Shown: piece by piece, positions 34,839-35,182 of the stretch
Position numbering within the stretch: the stretch's first letter is position 1
Layout of the letters: every line of letters starts with the position of its first letter
Assembly (NCBI GenBank): GCA_030148775.1
Contig: JASBST010000103.1
Coordinates: 1-35,182, forward strand
DNA length: 35,182 bases
Direction of reading: 5' to 3'
Source of the DNA: Thiogranum sp.
Lineage (GTDB): Bacteria > Pseudomonadota > Gammaproteobacteria > DSM-19610
Program-made: the position numbers and the translations under genes
Notes under the pieces: generated by a model
Databases searched by the model: none
The model's input: the letters and a program-made list of their open reading frames with translations, nothing else
Told to the model about the DNA's origin: nothing

Positions 34839-34866
34839 TTGTCATTTTCATCGGGTCCGGTATTAT
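34839..34866 (+). promoter_or_regulatory. Sigma-70 promoter for tRNA-Lys
   Basis: TTGTCA (34839-34844) and TATTAT (34861-34866), each 5 of 6 consensus bases, are 16 bp apart. The region between -10 and the tRNA starts with CACGCCC, a GC-rich discriminator of the kind linked to stringent control of stable RNA genes. The tRNA begins 15 bp after the -10 box. Confidence 0.62.
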
Positions 34867-34881
34867 CACGCCCTTTCTCGC

Positions 34882-34957
34882 GGGTCGTTAGCTCAGTCGG
34901 TAGAGCAGTTGGCTTTTAACCAATTGGTCGTAGGTTCGAATCCTACACGACCCACCA
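34882..34957 (+). tRNA. tRNA-Lys (anticodon UUU)
   Basis: A complete 76-nt tRNA. The acceptor stem GGGTCGT pairs with ACGACCC, the D arm is GCTCAGTCGGTAGAGC, the anticodon arm TTGG-CTTTTAA-CCAA has anticodon TTT at 34915-34917, and the T arm is GTAGG-TTCGAAT-CCTAC. Discriminator A and an encoded CCA end it. The sequence is very close to typical gammaproteobacterial tRNA-Lys. No strong terminator follows; a weak GCCCG/CGGGT stem with a T-rich tail lies near 34992-35025. Confidence 0.97.
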
Positions 34958-35035
34958 TCATTCCTTGCGCGCAGCGCCGCCCGTCCCGAGGCCCGTCTAC
35001 GCTGGTGCGGGTTCTCATTTTTATTCCTCCAGCAT

Positions 35036-35066
35036 AAAAAAACCGCCCGGACCGAAGTCGGGGCGG
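35036..35066 (-). terminator. Rho-independent terminator of the minus-strand gene
   Basis: On the minus strand: CCGCCC, one mismatch, GAC, TTCG tetraloop, GTC, one mismatch, GGGCGG, then seven T (35042-35036). It begins 27 nt after the stop of the partial minus-strand gene. Confidence 0.88.
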
Positions 35067-35092
35067 CTCTCTGCGCAATAGCGCTGGGCCGG

Positions 35093-35182
35093 CTAGCTGT
35101 CGGTGGCCAGCCCCGGATTGCTGTCCACGCCTTTGAGCTGCGGCGTGTTGAGATCGATCTTTCTGATGGTCTTCTTGTCGCG
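35093..35182 (-). CDS. C-terminal end of an unidentified protein (5' part outside window)
   Basis: The minus-strand frame open from the window edge ends at a TAG (35093-35095), giving 29 residues, beginning RDKKTIRKIDLNT and ending GLATDS. A strong terminator in the right place behind it supports a real gene. The tail is too short to identify the protein. Confidence 0.55.
   Translation of the reverse strand, partial: RDKKTIRKIDLNTPQLKGVDSNPGLATDS

Overview
The window is about 35 kb of GC-rich chromosome, almost certainly from a gammaproteobacterium. Evidence for this is the chain aspS-nudB-(nadA)-yebC-ruvC-ruvA...ruvB...ybgC-tolQRAB-pal-cpoB-queE-queC, PomA/PomB-type (sodium-type) flagellar stators and a GlrK-GlrQ-GlrR (QseE-QseG-QseF) two-component module. 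Two DsrC/TusE-family genes and a YeeE/YedE (TsuA-type) sulfur-compound transporter suggest, without proving, a sulfur-oxidising lineage such as Chromatiales or relatives. The gene content is mostly conserved core; I see no prophage, IS element, CRISPR array or integrase.

Layout. 1-3193: 3' end of clpB, a small outer-membrane barrel protein with its own promoter and terminator, and a convergent SDR gene. 3267-6038: motility block pomA-pomB-pilZ behind a possible FliA promoter. 6040-7845 (minus): Atm1-type ABC exporter. 7970-13784: fmdB-aspS-nudB, nadA, yebC-ruvC-ruvA. 13790-16211 (minus): a DsrC-like gene and the glutathione-dependent formaldehyde pair adhC-fghA, sitting between ruvA and ruvB. 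16350-17411: ruvB. 17427-21926 (minus): a PDC-sensor protein and a glycerol-type operon (FGGY kinase, glycerophosphodiesterase, and a G3P dehydrogenase interrupted by an in-frame amber codon). 22007-22862: HIT protein and a second DsrC-like protein. 23099-26448: glrK-glrQ-glrR. 26449-26884: a non-coding interval. 26885-33444: ybgC-tolQRAB-pal-cpoB-queE-queC. 33517-34957: sulfur transporter and tRNA-Lys(UUU). 35093-35182 (minus): end of an unidentified gene.

The most interesting feature is the 436-bp interval right after glrR. It holds two palindromes of the GlrR-site type (one exact TGTC-N10-GACA, one with a single mismatch, overlapping the glrR stop codon), an exact sigma-54 promoter (TGGCAC-N5-TTGCT), and 147 bp downstream of the predicted start a strong intrinsic terminator. 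The stretch between can fold into a long hairpin with a 3-nt lateral bulge. This has the layout of a GlrR- and sigma-54-controlled small RNA, formally like enterobacterial glmY, but placed downstream of glrR instead of upstream of glrK. It could instead be an attenuated leader of the tol-pal operon.

Other points of note: both DsrC-family proteins keep the penultimate cysteine but have lost the C-terminal one needed for sulfur relay; the PilZ protein next to the stator genes has its two c-di-GMP motifs split by about 95 mostly helical residues; and the usually compact ruvCAB-tol-pal island is broken at two places by accessory genes.
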